From positions 5,467 through 69,466 of the forward strand of contig JBGSSS010000100.1 in NCBI GenBank assembly GCA_041736895.1: DNA of 64,000 nt, given 5' to 3'. The translations under genes and the position numbers were made by a program. Positions 54,276 through 62,562 of this stretch are shown here, piece after piece. The number at the start of each line of letters is the position of its first letter. The first letter of the stretch is position 1. Below the pieces are notes generated by a model. That model ran no database searches, was not told where the DNA came from, and was given only the letters and a program-made list of their open reading frames with translations. The stretch comes from JANRLT01 sp041736895. GTDB lineage: Bacteria > Planctomycetota > Planctomycetia > Pirellulales > JALHPA01.

Positions 54276-55460
54276 ATGTCTTTTTGCCGTAGTTTCATTC
54301 GTATCATGGCCTGCGCGGTTGTCGGTGGCAGCGCCGTCTTACCCGCCGTTGCCGCAGAGCTGAAATTCAAACGCACCGTGCTCGACGAAAAATTCCGCAG
54401 CGAAGGCGTCGCGGTCGGCGACTTTAACAAGGACGGCAAGCTCGATATCGCCGCCGGGAGCGTCTGGTATGCCGCGCCTGACTGGAAAATGAATCTAATC
54501 CGAGACAAGGCCGAAGAATTCGACCCGCTGAAATACAGCACAAGCTTTGTGAACGCTGCCGAAGACCTAAACGGTGATGGCTGGACGGATTTGATGGTTG
54601 TCGATTTTCCGGGCAAGCAAACCTGGATATTTGAAAATCCGCAAGGCAAGGAAGGGCCCTGGCCCCGGCATGTGCTCACGCCCGTGACGAACAACGAAAG
54701 CCCGACGTATATGGACGTCGATGGCGACAAGATTCCTGAATGGATCATGGGCGTGAACGACGACGAAAAAAACCCCGACGGCCCGAATCGCTTTCAAGCG
54801 ATTGTGAAGCGCGGCTCGAACGCGCTCGACAAGTGGAACATCACCAAGGTCTCGAAGGCCGGCGCGCCGATGACGACCAAGTTTTCGCACGGCATCGGCA
54901 GCGGCGACATCAACGGCGACGGCCGCAACGATCTGGTTTGCAAAGACGGTTGGTGGGAACGCCCCGCCGATACGAAAGAAGCGGGCGAGTGGAAGTTCCA
55001 CCCCGCCAAATTCGGCGCCGAGTGCGCGCACATGTTTATCTACGACGTCGACGGCGACGGCGACAACGATGTCATCAACAGCAGCGCGCACAAGGTCGGC
55101 ATCTGGTGGCACGAGCAGACACCCGACGGCTGGAAAAGCCACACCATCTCGGAGGATATCTCGCAGACACACAGCATGTGCTTTGTCGACATGAATGGTG
55201 ACGGCCTCAAGGATATCGTCACCGGCAAGCGTTGGTGGGCTCACGGCCCCAAAGGCGATGTCCGGCCCGACGATCCGGCCGTCTTGGCCTGGTTCGAACT
55301 TGGCCGCAAGGACGGCAAACCAACCTGGACGCTCCACGAAATCGACCACAACAGCGGCGTCGGCACGCAGTTTGACGTCACCGACGTCAACGGCGACAAA
55401 CTCCTCGACATCGTCGTGGCGAACAAGAAGGGCGTGTTTTACTTCGAGCAGGAGAAGTAA
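54276..55460 (+). CDS. Secreted FG-GAP/VCBS repeat protein
   Basis: A 394-residue exported protein: signal peptide about 1-27 (ending VAAE), then a seven-bladed-type propeller made of FG-GAP/VCBS repeats. Calcium-binding loops are plain: DFNKDGKLDIA, DLNGDGWTDLM, DINGDGRNDLV, DVDGDGDNDVI, DMNGDGLKDIV and DVNGDKLLDIV. It has no catalytic domain. AGGGGGAG lies 7 bases before the ATG. Planctomycetes carry many such proteins of unknown role, often near sulfatases. The ligand is unknown. Confidence 0.92.
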   Translation: MSFCRSFIRIMACAVVGGSAVLPAVAAELKFKRTVLDEKFRSEGVAVGDFNKDGKLDIAAGSVWYAAPDWKMNLIRDKAEEFDPLKYSTSFVNAAEDLNGDGWTDLMVVDFPGKQTWIFENPQGKEGPWPRHVLTPVTNNESPTYMDVDGDKIPEWIMGVNDDEKNPDGPNRFQAIVKRGSNALDKWNITKVSKAGAPMTTKFSHGIGSGDINGDGRNDLVCKDGWWERPADTKEAGEWKFHPAKFGAECAHMFIYDVDGDGDNDVINSSAHKVGIWWHEQTPDGWKSHTISEDISQTHSMCFVDMNGDGLKDIVTGKRWWAHGPKGDVRPDDPAVLAWFELGRKDGKPTWTLHEIDHNSGVGTQFDVTDVNGDKLLDIVVANKKGVFYFEQEK

Positions 55461-55465
55461 TGAAA

Positions 55466-55566
55466 GCCCGACGCGTCAGCGAGGGAGTCAGGTTCATTTT
55501 GTAGCCCGTAGCGTTAGCGAGGGCGACAAAAATTGACGTTCAAAGCCCGAGGCGTTAGCCAGGGTG
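55466..55566 (+). repeat. Three head-to-tail copies of the 22-bp repeat
   Basis: Plus-strand copies at 55466-55487, 55504-55525 and 55545-55566, spaced 16 and 19 bases apart. They follow the FG-GAP stop directly and stand just ahead of the strong hairpin at 55576. Confidence 0.85.
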
Positions 55567-55575
55567 TAATTATAC

Positions 55576-55623
55576 AGGTCCGGAGGACCGACACCCTCGA
55601 GTGTCGGTCCTCCGGACCTTTTT
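55576..55623 (+). terminator. Perfect 19-bp hairpin with T-run
   Basis: Arms 55576-55594 and 55601-55619 pair perfectly (AGGTCCGGAGGACCGACAC and its complement) with loop CCTCGA, followed by five T. It has the form of a rho-independent terminator for the FG-GAP gene, yet GGTCCTCCGGACCT recurs at 55674-55687, so it is also a repeat. Confidence 0.8.
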
Positions 55624-55641
55624 GCGTTTCGTGAAATGCTC

Positions 55642-55768
55642 CCCAGGCCTGACGGCCTGGGCTTAATCATGACGGTCCTCCGGACCTAATGCTATTTGAC
55701 GGGTTCTCGATTCGATCTTTGCATTCTGCGCTTTGGTTCATTCATTGATGTGTGGGCTGAAGCCCACA
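55642..55768. repeat. CCCAGGC and TGTGGGCT palindromes
   Basis: CCCAGGC/GCCTGGG at 55642-55661 (relative of 44356-44376) and TGTGGGCT/AGCCCACA at 55751-55768 (relative of 12075-12092). The second lies immediately after the convergent secreted-protein stop. Confidence 0.75.
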
Positions 55769-56725
55769 CTACTTTTTGAACAGCTTCTGCAACGCGAGCA
55801 TATTCTCGTGAACCGTTTTTAGATCCCCCACGATCACAAACATCTGAAAGGAATACTCCCCCGCGGCGAGCGGAATATTTTTGCCGTCGGCATCTTTGTC
55901 GAGCACTTTGCGAAAGACGCAATTCCACTTGGTGACCTTGGCTTTCTCAAACACAAATCGTCCGTAGCCAACACGGGTGAAGCCCGCGGGCTGCGCGACC
56001 GGCGTCCAGATTCCCATCGCGTGCGTGCCGGTTTCGTTGGCGGCGATGACCGGATAGCGTTGTTCGCCCGGGCCGGCATCGAGGGGTTGCAATTCCGACT
56101 TGTCCGGCACGACGGCGTAAAACTTGTGAAACTCCGCCGGCATGTACCCGGTCAAGGCTTCGAACTGCGCTCGCGTATGCCGCTCGCCTTCGGGCACGCT
56201 AAATGTCACGCGGTAGTCGATCACCTGCGGCAGGTCCTTGTAGCCGAGCTGCACGCGTTTGGTGAGCAGATGATTCGAGAGGGCGGTCTTGTTCTTCGCC
56301 GGTTTGCCGCCCGAGGTGCCATCGGGCGGAAGCCAGTAGGCCATTTGAATTGTCGTTTGCAAAAAATCGGAACCGACGACTTTGTGCAGCAACCGGCTTG
56401 TGGACGTTTGCTGAGCGCCGTCGCGCACGGAACCGGCTTCGGTCGGGTTGAATTCTTCGCTATTCGACCAAGCAGTGCCGTTGTCGAACGCGCTCGCCGA
56501 TTGCAATTGCCGGCCGTGATCGGCGCTGTCGATGAACTCGCGGCCGTTCCAGGTCAGCGAATGAATCGCCCCGGCCAAGCGGGGCGTCGTGGTGATCGCG
56601 ATTTCACTTGGCCCGGCGGCTTTGCGGATGACGATGCCGGCATCGGCGTTCGGTTTTGCATCTTCGGCATGCAAGCAAGCGGCGACAAAGATTTGCAGCG
56701 CCATCGAGAGAACACACAACTTCAT
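55769..56725 (-). CDS. Secreted protein of unknown function
   Basis: A 318-residue protein with a signal peptide at about 1-20 (LQIFVAACLHAED). The rest is beta-rich with frequent Trp, Tyr and Phe: SLTWNGREFIDSADHGRQLQ near the start resembles the opening of galactose-mutarotase-like sandwich domains, where 'NGREFI' segments are common, but no catalytic His was confirmed. GGAG is 7 bases ahead of the ATG. Its neighbourhood of sulfatase-, FG-GAP- and glycan-related genes suggests a sugar-binding role, only as inference. Confidence 0.8.
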   Translation of the reverse strand: MKLCVLSMALQIFVAACLHAEDAKPNADAGIVIRKAAGPSEIAITTTPRLAGAIHSLTWNGREFIDSADHGRQLQSASAFDNGTAWSNSEEFNPTEAGSVRDGAQQTSTSRLLHKVVGSDFLQTTIQMAYWLPPDGTSGGKPAKNKTALSNHLLTKRVQLGYKDLPQVIDYRVTFSVPEGERHTRAQFEALTGYMPAEFHKFYAVVPDKSELQPLDAGPGEQRYPVIAANETGTHAMGIWTPVAQPAGFTRVGYGRFVFEKAKVTKWNCVFRKVLDKDADGKNIPLAAGEYSFQMFVIVGDLKTVHENMLALQKLFKK

Positions 56726-56898
56726 CGCAAGGCTCCATCAGCAATTACAGACGTTATCTCTTTCAAGTCACTCTGTGCCGCTCTGAATTTTCTCTGTAGT
56801 TCCGTGTTTTGCATTTTTGCAGTTCAAGAAAGCGATTCGCTGGCGCGAATAATCGGTCGCCTTCGGCTCCCCGCTAAACGAGGAGAGCGCGGGGGGAC

Positions 56899-57480
56899 TC
56901 ATTTCATACTCGCCAGCTCGCGTTCGAGATCGAGCAAGAGTTGCTTTGTCGCCAAGCCGCCGGGCGCGGAGAACCCGTGCAAGCCGTTGGTACCGACGAC
57001 GCGATGACAGGGGATCAACAGCGGCAGGAGATTGCGCGCCATGACACTGCCGACCGCGCGCGCCGCGCCGGGAGCTTTTGCCTTAATCGCCAGTTTCCCG
57101 TAGGTCAGCGTCTGGCCGCGGGGAATTGCGCGGCAAGCCTTGATAACGCGCTGCTGAAACGGCGTTTTCGCCGCCAGATCGAGCGGAAACTTGGAAAAAT
57201 CGGCTTCTTCGCCGGCCGCATAAGCACGCAACTCCGCCACCAATTCCGGCAGCCAATCCGGTGTGCCGTGGAAATGACGTTTGTCCTGTGCCGGTTTGCC
57301 CAAGATCGTGATATTCGACCACTCGGACGACGTTGCCGCGGCGCGCAAGGCCGTGAGCGTGGGATAACGAAATTTCAGCGAGACAACGCCTTGCGGCGTC
57401 GCGGCCAGACACATCCAGCCGAATTCCGTTTCAAAAGCAATTTGCCACTTGGTTTCCTGGCGCGCTGTTTGACTCGACAT
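56899..57480 (-). CDS. ogt: Methylated-DNA-protein-cysteine methyltransferase
   Basis: A 193-residue O6-alkylguanine-DNA alkyltransferase, which transfers the alkyl group to its own cysteine. The active-site IPCHRVVGTNG has the acceptor Cys at about 158; the helix-turn-helix arginine lies in the preceding YGKLAIKAKAPGAARAVG segment. An N-terminal domain of the Ogt/Ada-C type is present, no AraC domain. ATG 57480 with GGGAAG 4 bases upstream is favoured over GTG 57492. A stand-alone repair gene. Confidence 0.93.
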   Translation of the reverse strand: MSSQTARQETKWQIAFETEFGWMCLAATPQGVVSLKFRYPTLTALRAAATSSEWSNITILGKPAQDKRHFHGTPDWLPELVAELRAYAAGEEADFSKFPLDLAAKTPFQQRVIKACRAIPRGQTLTYGKLAIKAKAPGAARAVGSVMARNLLPLLIPCHRVVGTNGLHGFSAPGGLATKQLLLDLERELASMK

Positions 57481-57639
57481 TTTTCTTCCCACGGAATGAT
57501 GCCCGCTAGTAACGGAATGATGATCTTCAACGAGTTGATTTTATCGTTTTGCTTATTGAACAACCAGCAAACAGTTGGCAATTCCGCATCTCATATTCGA
57601 TTTCTAGTGAACATCACGCAAGGAAGAGTTGTCCCTTGA

Positions 57640-57667
57640 TTGGAATTTGGACACAAGTTGTTATACT
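57640..57667 (+). promoter_or_regulatory. Probable promoter of the conserved unknown gene
   Basis: TTGGAA (57640-57645), 16 bases, TATACT (57662-57667), 45 bases ahead of ATG 57713. AGGGGAA at 57701-57707 is the ribosome-binding site, 5 bases before the ATG. Confidence 0.5.
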
Positions 57668-57712
57668 AAAAACCTCATCACCATCGGCCATTTGGTTAGC
57701 AGGGGAACCGCG

Positions 57713-58456
57713 ATGCACGACTACAGCGCGTTGTGCGACGATTACTATTTGAATTTGAATCTGGCAACCGAAATGGAGTTGCCCGGCAATCGTGAAACGA
57801 TTCTGCATTACTTCGAACAGTTGCAGAAAAAGTATCCCACGATGCGCAAATTCTACAGCCGCGAACGCAAAGATTACGTCCTCGAAGAAGACAAAGAGCA
57901 AGGGCATTATCGCTGGAGTACGGTCGAGACGCGTCGTGTTTGCTCGGGCTATGTGAACCCGTCGAGCCCCGAATCGGCCCTCGAACAGCATCGCTTCGTC
58001 CTCGAAACGATTCCCTACGCGCTGTCGATCAGTCCGCTGGAAGTCGAAGCGCTCGATGTGCTGTACGGCTTCGATTTTTCGTACCGCGGGAATCAGAATC
58101 TGCTTTTGGCCGAGACGCTGGGCTTTTGCCCTGCCTATGAGAAGCTGCTGGATTTGCCGGGGGCTAAGGTCATCAACTACGAGCCGGTCGTGACGCTCGC
58201 GGTCGAAGATGATTGCCGCACCCAGGTCCGGATGAGCATCGAAACCCGCACCACGGCGGCGCAAGTGCGCTCGGGCGATTTCCCCGAGGATCAATTCAGC
58301 GTCTATCTCACGGCGCGGCAGTACGGCAGCCTTGCCCCCGGCGTGACGTTTCTGCAAACGATGGAAAAGCTGGCCGAATTGGCCGCCAGCATCGTGCAGT
58401 CGCACGTGCGGCCGAATGTGCTCGAACCGTTGGCTCGGGCGATTTCGATGAAGTAG
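57713..58456 (+). CDS. Conserved hypothetical protein
   Basis: A 247-residue cytoplasmic protein without membrane segments or a known domain. It starts MHDYSALCDDYYLNLN, is acidic, and is mixed alpha/beta with long amphipathic helices at both ends (TILHYFEQLQKKY; MEKLAELAASIVQSHV). The well-formed promoter and ribosome-binding site and regular codon use make it certainly a gene. It resembles hypothetical proteins I associate with planctomycete genomes, but no function is known to me. The next gene on the same strand is a HAMP-only membrane protein 260 bases on. Confidence 0.8.
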   Translation: MHDYSALCDDYYLNLNLATEMELPGNRETILHYFEQLQKKYPTMRKFYSRERKDYVLEEDKEQGHYRWSTVETRRVCSGYVNPSSPESALEQHRFVLETIPYALSISPLEVEALDVLYGFDFSYRGNQNLLLAETLGFCPAYEKLLDLPGAKVINYEPVVTLAVEDDCRTQVRMSIETRTTAAQVRSGDFPEDQFSVYLTARQYGSLAPGVTFLQTMEKLAELAASIVQSHVRPNVLEPLARAISMK

Positions 58457-58458
58457 GA

Positions 58459-58542
58459 CAGGCTTTAGCCTGACTCGCTTAGCCGGATCGTCCACGGCCG
58501 GCGCGCTTCAGGCCGGCTGTGGACGGTCCGGCTGTGGACGGT
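58459..58542. repeat. CAGGCT palindrome and 15-bp tandem repeat
   Basis: CAGGCT/AGCCTG at 58459-58472 is followed by GGCCGG palindromic pieces and by two identical 15-bp units CCGGCTGTGGACGGT (58513-58527, 58528-58542), with a partial third unit. The units are inverted relative to GGATCGTCCACGGCCGG at 58482-58498, so the region can also fold. Confidence 0.75.
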
Positions 58543-58717
58543 CCGGCTGTGCGGAACTTGCTGCGCAAGTTCATTCTCCGAAAACGTCTGTAACGATTGT
58601 GCGGGCAATTCGCGCGCACGATCTGCTTTTCGCGACCAACGCCGCACGAATCATAAGCTACAGTTGCGCGCCCGATGTTCTGGAGCCTTGCCCCATCAAC
58701 CTCCTCCGGTCGCCAAA

Positions 58718-59245
58718 ATGAAACGCCATTCTCGCAATCGCTTGTTTGTCGACCCCAAAGTCCAGGGCATGCTCATGCTGCGTTGCCTGGCTTACTGGGC
58801 GGCGATGTTGATGACGATCACGGTGCTGCTGATCACGTGGCGCTCGATGAGCGGCCCGGCGAAAATTTTCTACGAGCATTTCGACGAGCTTTGGCAGCAA
58901 TACCAAATGCCGTTTTTGGCGACATTGTTTTTGTTGCCGTTGTTGCTGTTCGATATTGCCAAGTTGAGCAATCGGTTTGTGGGGCCGGTGATTCGCCTGC
59001 GACGCGCGCTGCGCGAGATGGCTAACGGCGACCCGATTCGGCTGATTCACTTCCGCGCCGGCGATTTCTGGAGCGAAGTAGCGGATGACTACAACGCCAT
59101 GGCTGCGCGGGTCATGCTCATGGAAAAGAAAATCGAACGGCTCGAAGCCGAACTGCTGGGCGAAGCCTTTGGGACAAAGAATGTTTCCGAATCAGAAACT
59201 CCGTCGCGCGACGACAAGCCGGAATTGAAACTCGTGGCGATCTAG
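58718..59245 (+). CDS. Two-TM HAMP-domain protein without output domain
   Basis: A 175-residue inner-membrane protein: helix 1 at about 22-42 (LRCLAYWAAMLMTITVLL), a short outer loop of about 20 residues, helix 2 at about 66-84, then a HAMP domain at about 88-140 (GPVIRLRRALREMANGD, then WSEVADDYNAMAARV) and a coiled-coil/acidic tail. It ends there: no histidine kinase, cyclase or chemotaxis domain. It could pass a signal to a separate protein or act in heteromers. ATG 58718 is chosen from the context MKRHSRNRLFVDPKVQG. Confidence 0.8.
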   Translation: MKRHSRNRLFVDPKVQGMLMLRCLAYWAAMLMTITVLLITWRSMSGPAKIFYEHFDELWQQYQMPFLATLFLLPLLLFDIAKLSNRFVGPVIRLRRALREMANGDPIRLIHFRAGDFWSEVADDYNAMAARVMLMEKKIERLEAELLGEAFGTKNVSESETPSRDDKPELKLVAI

Positions 59246-59247
59246 TT

Positions 59248-59310
59248 GCTCGAAGCCATGCTTCGAGCGTCATGATTTCGGAACTTCTCGCCCGAAGCAC
59301 GGCTTCGAGC
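59248..59310. repeat. Twin GCTCGAAGC palindromes
   Basis: GCTCGAAGC/GCTTCGAGC at 59248-59268 and a related CGAAGC/GCTTCG at 59293-59310 occupy the 64-base gap between the convergent HAMP and decarboxylase genes. Confidence 0.75.
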
Positions 59311-60971
59311 TACGAACTTTCCACAAACGCCCGCGCCGCCAGCACATGCTCGATGATCGAGCGCATTTCCTCTTCGCTCGCGAAGGGCGAGAGGACGTAA
59401 CTCTTGAGGGCCACAATCGGATCGCCGAATTCGGTCTTGCGATAGCAAACGGTCAAGGAAATCGCGACGCCGCGGCCGGCTAGCGCCTCGGCATGGACGC
59501 GTTCAAAGATCCGGCGATTGTAGTCGTTGTGCTTTTTGACAAGTTCCCGCGCCGCCGGATCAGTCCGCTCGCGGTCTTTGATCGTAAAGGTATCCACATC
59601 GTCAGGGTAGACGCGGAACAACGTGACTGGCCCGACGTTCTGGCCGTTCATCACGGTCAGGTTCGGATGAGCCTCGACCAGTTCGCGCAGCACCTCGGCC
59701 ATCTCGACCGAATGGCCGAGCAAGACGCGGTAGCCTTGCTTGCCAAAGTTCAGCAAGCAGCCCAGCGCGGCCAACACACCCGTCCCCGCGCGCGACGTCT
59801 CGAGCGTATTCATCCCCGGATGATACTGGCCCGAATGAAAAAGGTACGGCATCTGTTCCGCGCGGCGGCCGATCAGTTCCCACTCGCTGCGCTCGCGAAA
59901 CAGCACGAGCGACGAAATGTACGGCGCGTAGCCGGTCTTGTGAAAATCGATCCCGATCGAGTCGGCCAGCTTCAAATGCCGCATGCGATGCGTCGCCGCC
60001 GCCAGCGCACGAATCGTGCGGCCGCGAAACCGCAGCGGGTTCGCCGTGAAATCGTAGTCACCAAAAACACTCCACGCCCAGCCGATCACCGCGTCGGCGT
60101 GAATATGCGGCCGGTACGGCAATTGATACTCGCGCACCAACCGCTCGCGCAGCTCATAGATCCCCGCGAGATCGTCCAGCCCAAACGCATCGGTCGTGCC
60201 CAGCGTCGCGATGATCGCCGCGATGGGTTGCCCCGCATCGAGCGCCCGCCGCGCATTGATCTCCAAATGATAGGGATCGATGCTATTGTCCAAGTGCGTC
60301 GGCACGCTGATGACTTGCTCTGTGCCGAGCCCGATCCAGCCAGCGACATTCAGCACCGCGTAATGACTCTGCGCCGAAGCCAGTATCACCGGCTTGCCGC
60401 TCAGGCCCATTTGCAGCGTCCCGGGCAGGGCCTTTTCCAAGCCGACGCGCACGCCGTAAAGCAAGCAGCCCGTCCCGCCGAACGTAAACACGCCGGCCGA
60501 GGTTTGCGGATCGTACCCCACGAGCACGGCGGTCATCGCGGCGACGCGAACTTCGGCCTCAGACAAGCGATGCCCGCTTTCATCGCTGCACAAGTTCGGG
60601 TTGTACGTCGCGGGCAGGAGCATGCCGATGATTCCGGCAATGCCCGGTTGCTGAACGACGTTGACTTGGCTGCGCGGATGCCCCCAGATCAACATCCCGC
60701 GCAGATAATCGACCAACTCCGGAATCACCGCTTCGAGCGTCCGCGATTCCTCGCCCAGGCGTTCCAAACGCGCGGCCTGATAATTCGGCGTCGTCGGATC
60801 GCCGAGGATCGGTTTGTCGGACTTCAGGTGATCGACCTGATCCAGCGCGCGGAGGATGCTGAAGACCAAGTAAGCGTCATGCTCCGGGTCCGAGACAGGC
60901 TGCGGAAATGCGCGTCGCAGGGCAGTGAGGATTCGTTCGTGCTCGGGGAGTTCGTCGTGGTGATGTTGCAT
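59310..60971 (-). CDS. Group II PLP-dependent decarboxylase
   Basis: A 553-residue cytoplasmic enzyme of the glutamate/aromatic-amino-acid decarboxylase group. PLP lysine K345 lies in GIDFHKTGYAP, the ring-stacking His at H203 (AQSHYAV), and the pyridine-nitrogen Asp at D293 (HADA). The N-terminal region is typical of large bacterial members. The substrate cannot be told: the active-site loop is unlike E. coli GadB, and diaminobutyrate, aromatic amino acids or others are possible. It is the last gene of a possible minus-strand group after the ABC permease. Confidence 0.9.
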   Translation of the reverse strand: MQHHHDELPEHERILTALRRAFPQPVSDPEHDAYLVFSILRALDQVDHLKSDKPILGDPTTPNYQAARLERLGEESRTLEAVIPELVDYLRGMLIWGHPRSQVNVVQQPGIAGIIGMLLPATYNPNLCSDESGHRLSEAEVRVAAMTAVLVGYDPQTSAGVFTFGGTGCLLYGVRVGLEKALPGTLQMGLSGKPVILASAQSHYAVLNVAGWIGLGTEQVISVPTHLDNSIDPYHLEINARRALDAGQPIAAIIATLGTTDAFGLDDLAGIYELRERLVREYQLPYRPHIHADAVIGWAWSVFGDYDFTANPLRFRGRTIRALAAATHRMRHLKLADSIGIDFHKTGYAPYISSLVLFRERSEWELIGRRAEQMPYLFHSGQYHPGMNTLETSRAGTGVLAALGCLLNFGKQGYRVLLGHSVEMAEVLRELVEAHPNLTVMNGQNVGPVTLFRVYPDDVDTFTIKDRERTDPAARELVKKHNDYNRRIFERVHAEALAGRGVAISLTVCYRKTEFGDPIVALKSYVLSPFASEEEMRSIIEHVLAARAFVESS

Positions 60972-61047
60972 ATTCAGATTCGACGCGTCCTTTACAAACG
61001 AAAAGCTCGCACCCTCGGTGCTGACGCTAAACAGTCCTTTCTATTAT

Positions 61048-62034
61048 TTATCCTACGCGGCGGACCCGCCATTGATCGATGGCGACGGCCGAAATGACGA
61101 TCAGGCCCAGCAGAATATCCTGCAATTCGTTGCCGATTCCCAACTGGACACAGCCGCTATTTACCACGGCGATGATGGCCGTCCCGCAGCAGGTTCCCAG
61201 CACCGTGCCGCGGCCTCCTTGCAAACTGGCGCCGCCGACAACCACTGCAGCGATGACCTTGAGTTCGAACCCGGTCCCTTCGGTGGGGCTGCCTTGCTGG
61301 TTGTTGCGGCAGAAGACATAGAACCCGGCGAGCGCAAAGAAAATTCCGGCTATGCCATAGATCGCAACCTTGAGCCGCGCCACCCAGATCCCGGACAGTT
61401 CCGCCGCGCGCTCGTTCGAACCCAGGGCATAAACGTATCGTCCCGCCACGGTGTAACGCAAAACCAGCGAGACCAGGACCGCGAGTCCCAGCACGAGCCA
61501 AACCCCAGGACCAAACAGCGGCCAGCCCTGGGGCGGGATGGGTGTCAGAAAACTCGCGATCCATTGCGGCAATTGCTTTTCTAATGGCCGAACAGGGTTG
61601 TTGTTGTTCGAGAGCTTGGCCAAGCCGAGAAAAATCGTCATCGTCCCGAGGGTCACGATGAACGGCGGCATGCGGAGGTAACTAATCAGCGAACCGTTCA
61701 ACGTTCCGCCAACAAGTCCCGTCAGCACACACGCGCCAAGCGCCGCGACCGCGCCGTAATCATGCACGAGCGTCAATCCCAACGTCATCGACGCGAGCGC
61801 GGCGAGTGTCCCGACCGACAGATCGATCCCGCCGGCAATGATGACCAGCGTCATCCCCAGCGCTCCCATCAGGACCGGCGCTGCCTGGACCGCGACGGTG
61901 CGCAAGTTACGAAAACTCAGAAACGCCGATTCGCCGCGCTGCAGGTACTCGGCTGTGCCGAAGATCGCGACGAGCAGCAACAAGGCCAACACCGGGCCGA
62001 GCAGGTTCAACGCGGTTTGAGTGCGGGAAGTCAT
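61048..62034 (-). CDS. Sugar ABC transporter permease, RbsC/AraH type
   Basis: A 328-residue inner-membrane permease of the ribose/xylose family, about nine to ten membrane segments. The signature GGIDLSVGTLAAL (about 68-80) and the coupling-loop region GSNERAAELSGIWVARLK are typical. It works with a periplasmic binding protein (62563-63546) and an RbsA-type ATPase, the latter not found here. It starts 27 bases after the AT-rich DUF gene on the same strand. No good ribosome-binding site. Confidence 0.92.
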   Translation of the reverse strand: MTSRTQTALNLLGPVLALLLLVAIFGTAEYLQRGESAFLSFRNLRTVAVQAAPVLMGALGMTLVIIAGGIDLSVGTLAALASMTLGLTLVHDYGAVAALGACVLTGLVGGTLNGSLISYLRMPPFIVTLGTMTIFLGLAKLSNNNNPVRPLEKQLPQWIASFLTPIPPQGWPLFGPGVWLVLGLAVLVSLVLRYTVAGRYVYALGSNERAAELSGIWVARLKVAIYGIAGIFFALAGFYVFCRNNQQGSPTEGTGFELKVIAAVVVGGASLQGGRGTVLGTCCGTAIIAVVNSGCVQLGIGNELQDILLGLIVISAVAIDQWRVRRVG

Positions 62035-62061
62035 TTTGCAGTGTTGGAGTAGATATTCAAC

Positions 62062-62508
62062 CTATTTCTTGGAACGCGTAGCTTGCCATTCCTTAAAACG
62101 ATTATCAATGACTTCAGCAATTCGATCATAGTTCTCCCATGTATCCTCAACATTGTAGAAGCTAGGGAGTTCACTAACTAAAGCTTTTTCATAGTCATCG
62201 ATGTATAGTCCGTAACCTTTACCGCCTTCTCCTGAGTAATAAGTCGATGCAAATTCATTTCCCACATCACTCAAGTCTTCTTCCCAAAACTTGCCGTCAC
62301 AGGCTTGAAACAAAAACTCACGACCGGTCATCTTACGCGCCAATACAGCTGTAAGTTCGTTCTGCGAATCCTCGTCATGCATCTCTCCTTGTAAACCGTT
62401 ATGAATTGCCCAGGCGAGAAACATCCCGATATGAGTTCCGCCATTATCCGGGGGTAATTCGGCCGGAAAATCGCCACCTGAGTGCCAATCAGCTTTATCG
62501 TACGACAC
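62062..62508 (-). CDS. DUF7832-like protein of unknown function, AT-rich
   Basis: A 148-residue soluble protein resembling a widespread uncharacterised family (DUF7832-like): WHSGGDFPAELPPDNGGTH near the start, GMFLAWAIHNGL, and LYIDDYEKALVSELPSFY near the end. The base composition is far below its neighbours (21 G or C in the 60 bases from 62101, against 37 of 60 from 62701). It sits between the binding-protein and permease genes of one transporter. GTG start with AAGGTGA just upstream. Relatives I associate with stand-alone or polymorphic-toxin immunity contexts; here no toxin is adjacent. Confidence 0.8.
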   Translation of the reverse strand: MSYDKADWHSGGDFPAELPPDNGGTHIGMFLAWAIHNGLQGEMHDEDSQNELTAVLARKMTGREFLFQACDGKFWEEDLSDVGNEFASTYYSGEGGKGYGLYIDDYEKALVSELPSFYNVEDTWENYDRIAEVIDNRFKEWQATRSKK

Positions 62509-62562
62509 ACCGTCACCTTTGAATGCATCTCACGACAATAGAGAAACAGCTATGAAGAGTCA

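Noticed and set aside
55576..55623. Possible CRISPR-like or tRNA-like fold
   Set aside because: The repeats around it are palindromes with unequal spacing and no unique spacers of constant size, and no T-loop sequence is present.
59493..61097. 534-codon plus-strand frame
   Set aside because: Antisense to the PLP decarboxylase, which has intact catalytic residues; the product is Arg/His/Asp-rich shadow sequence.
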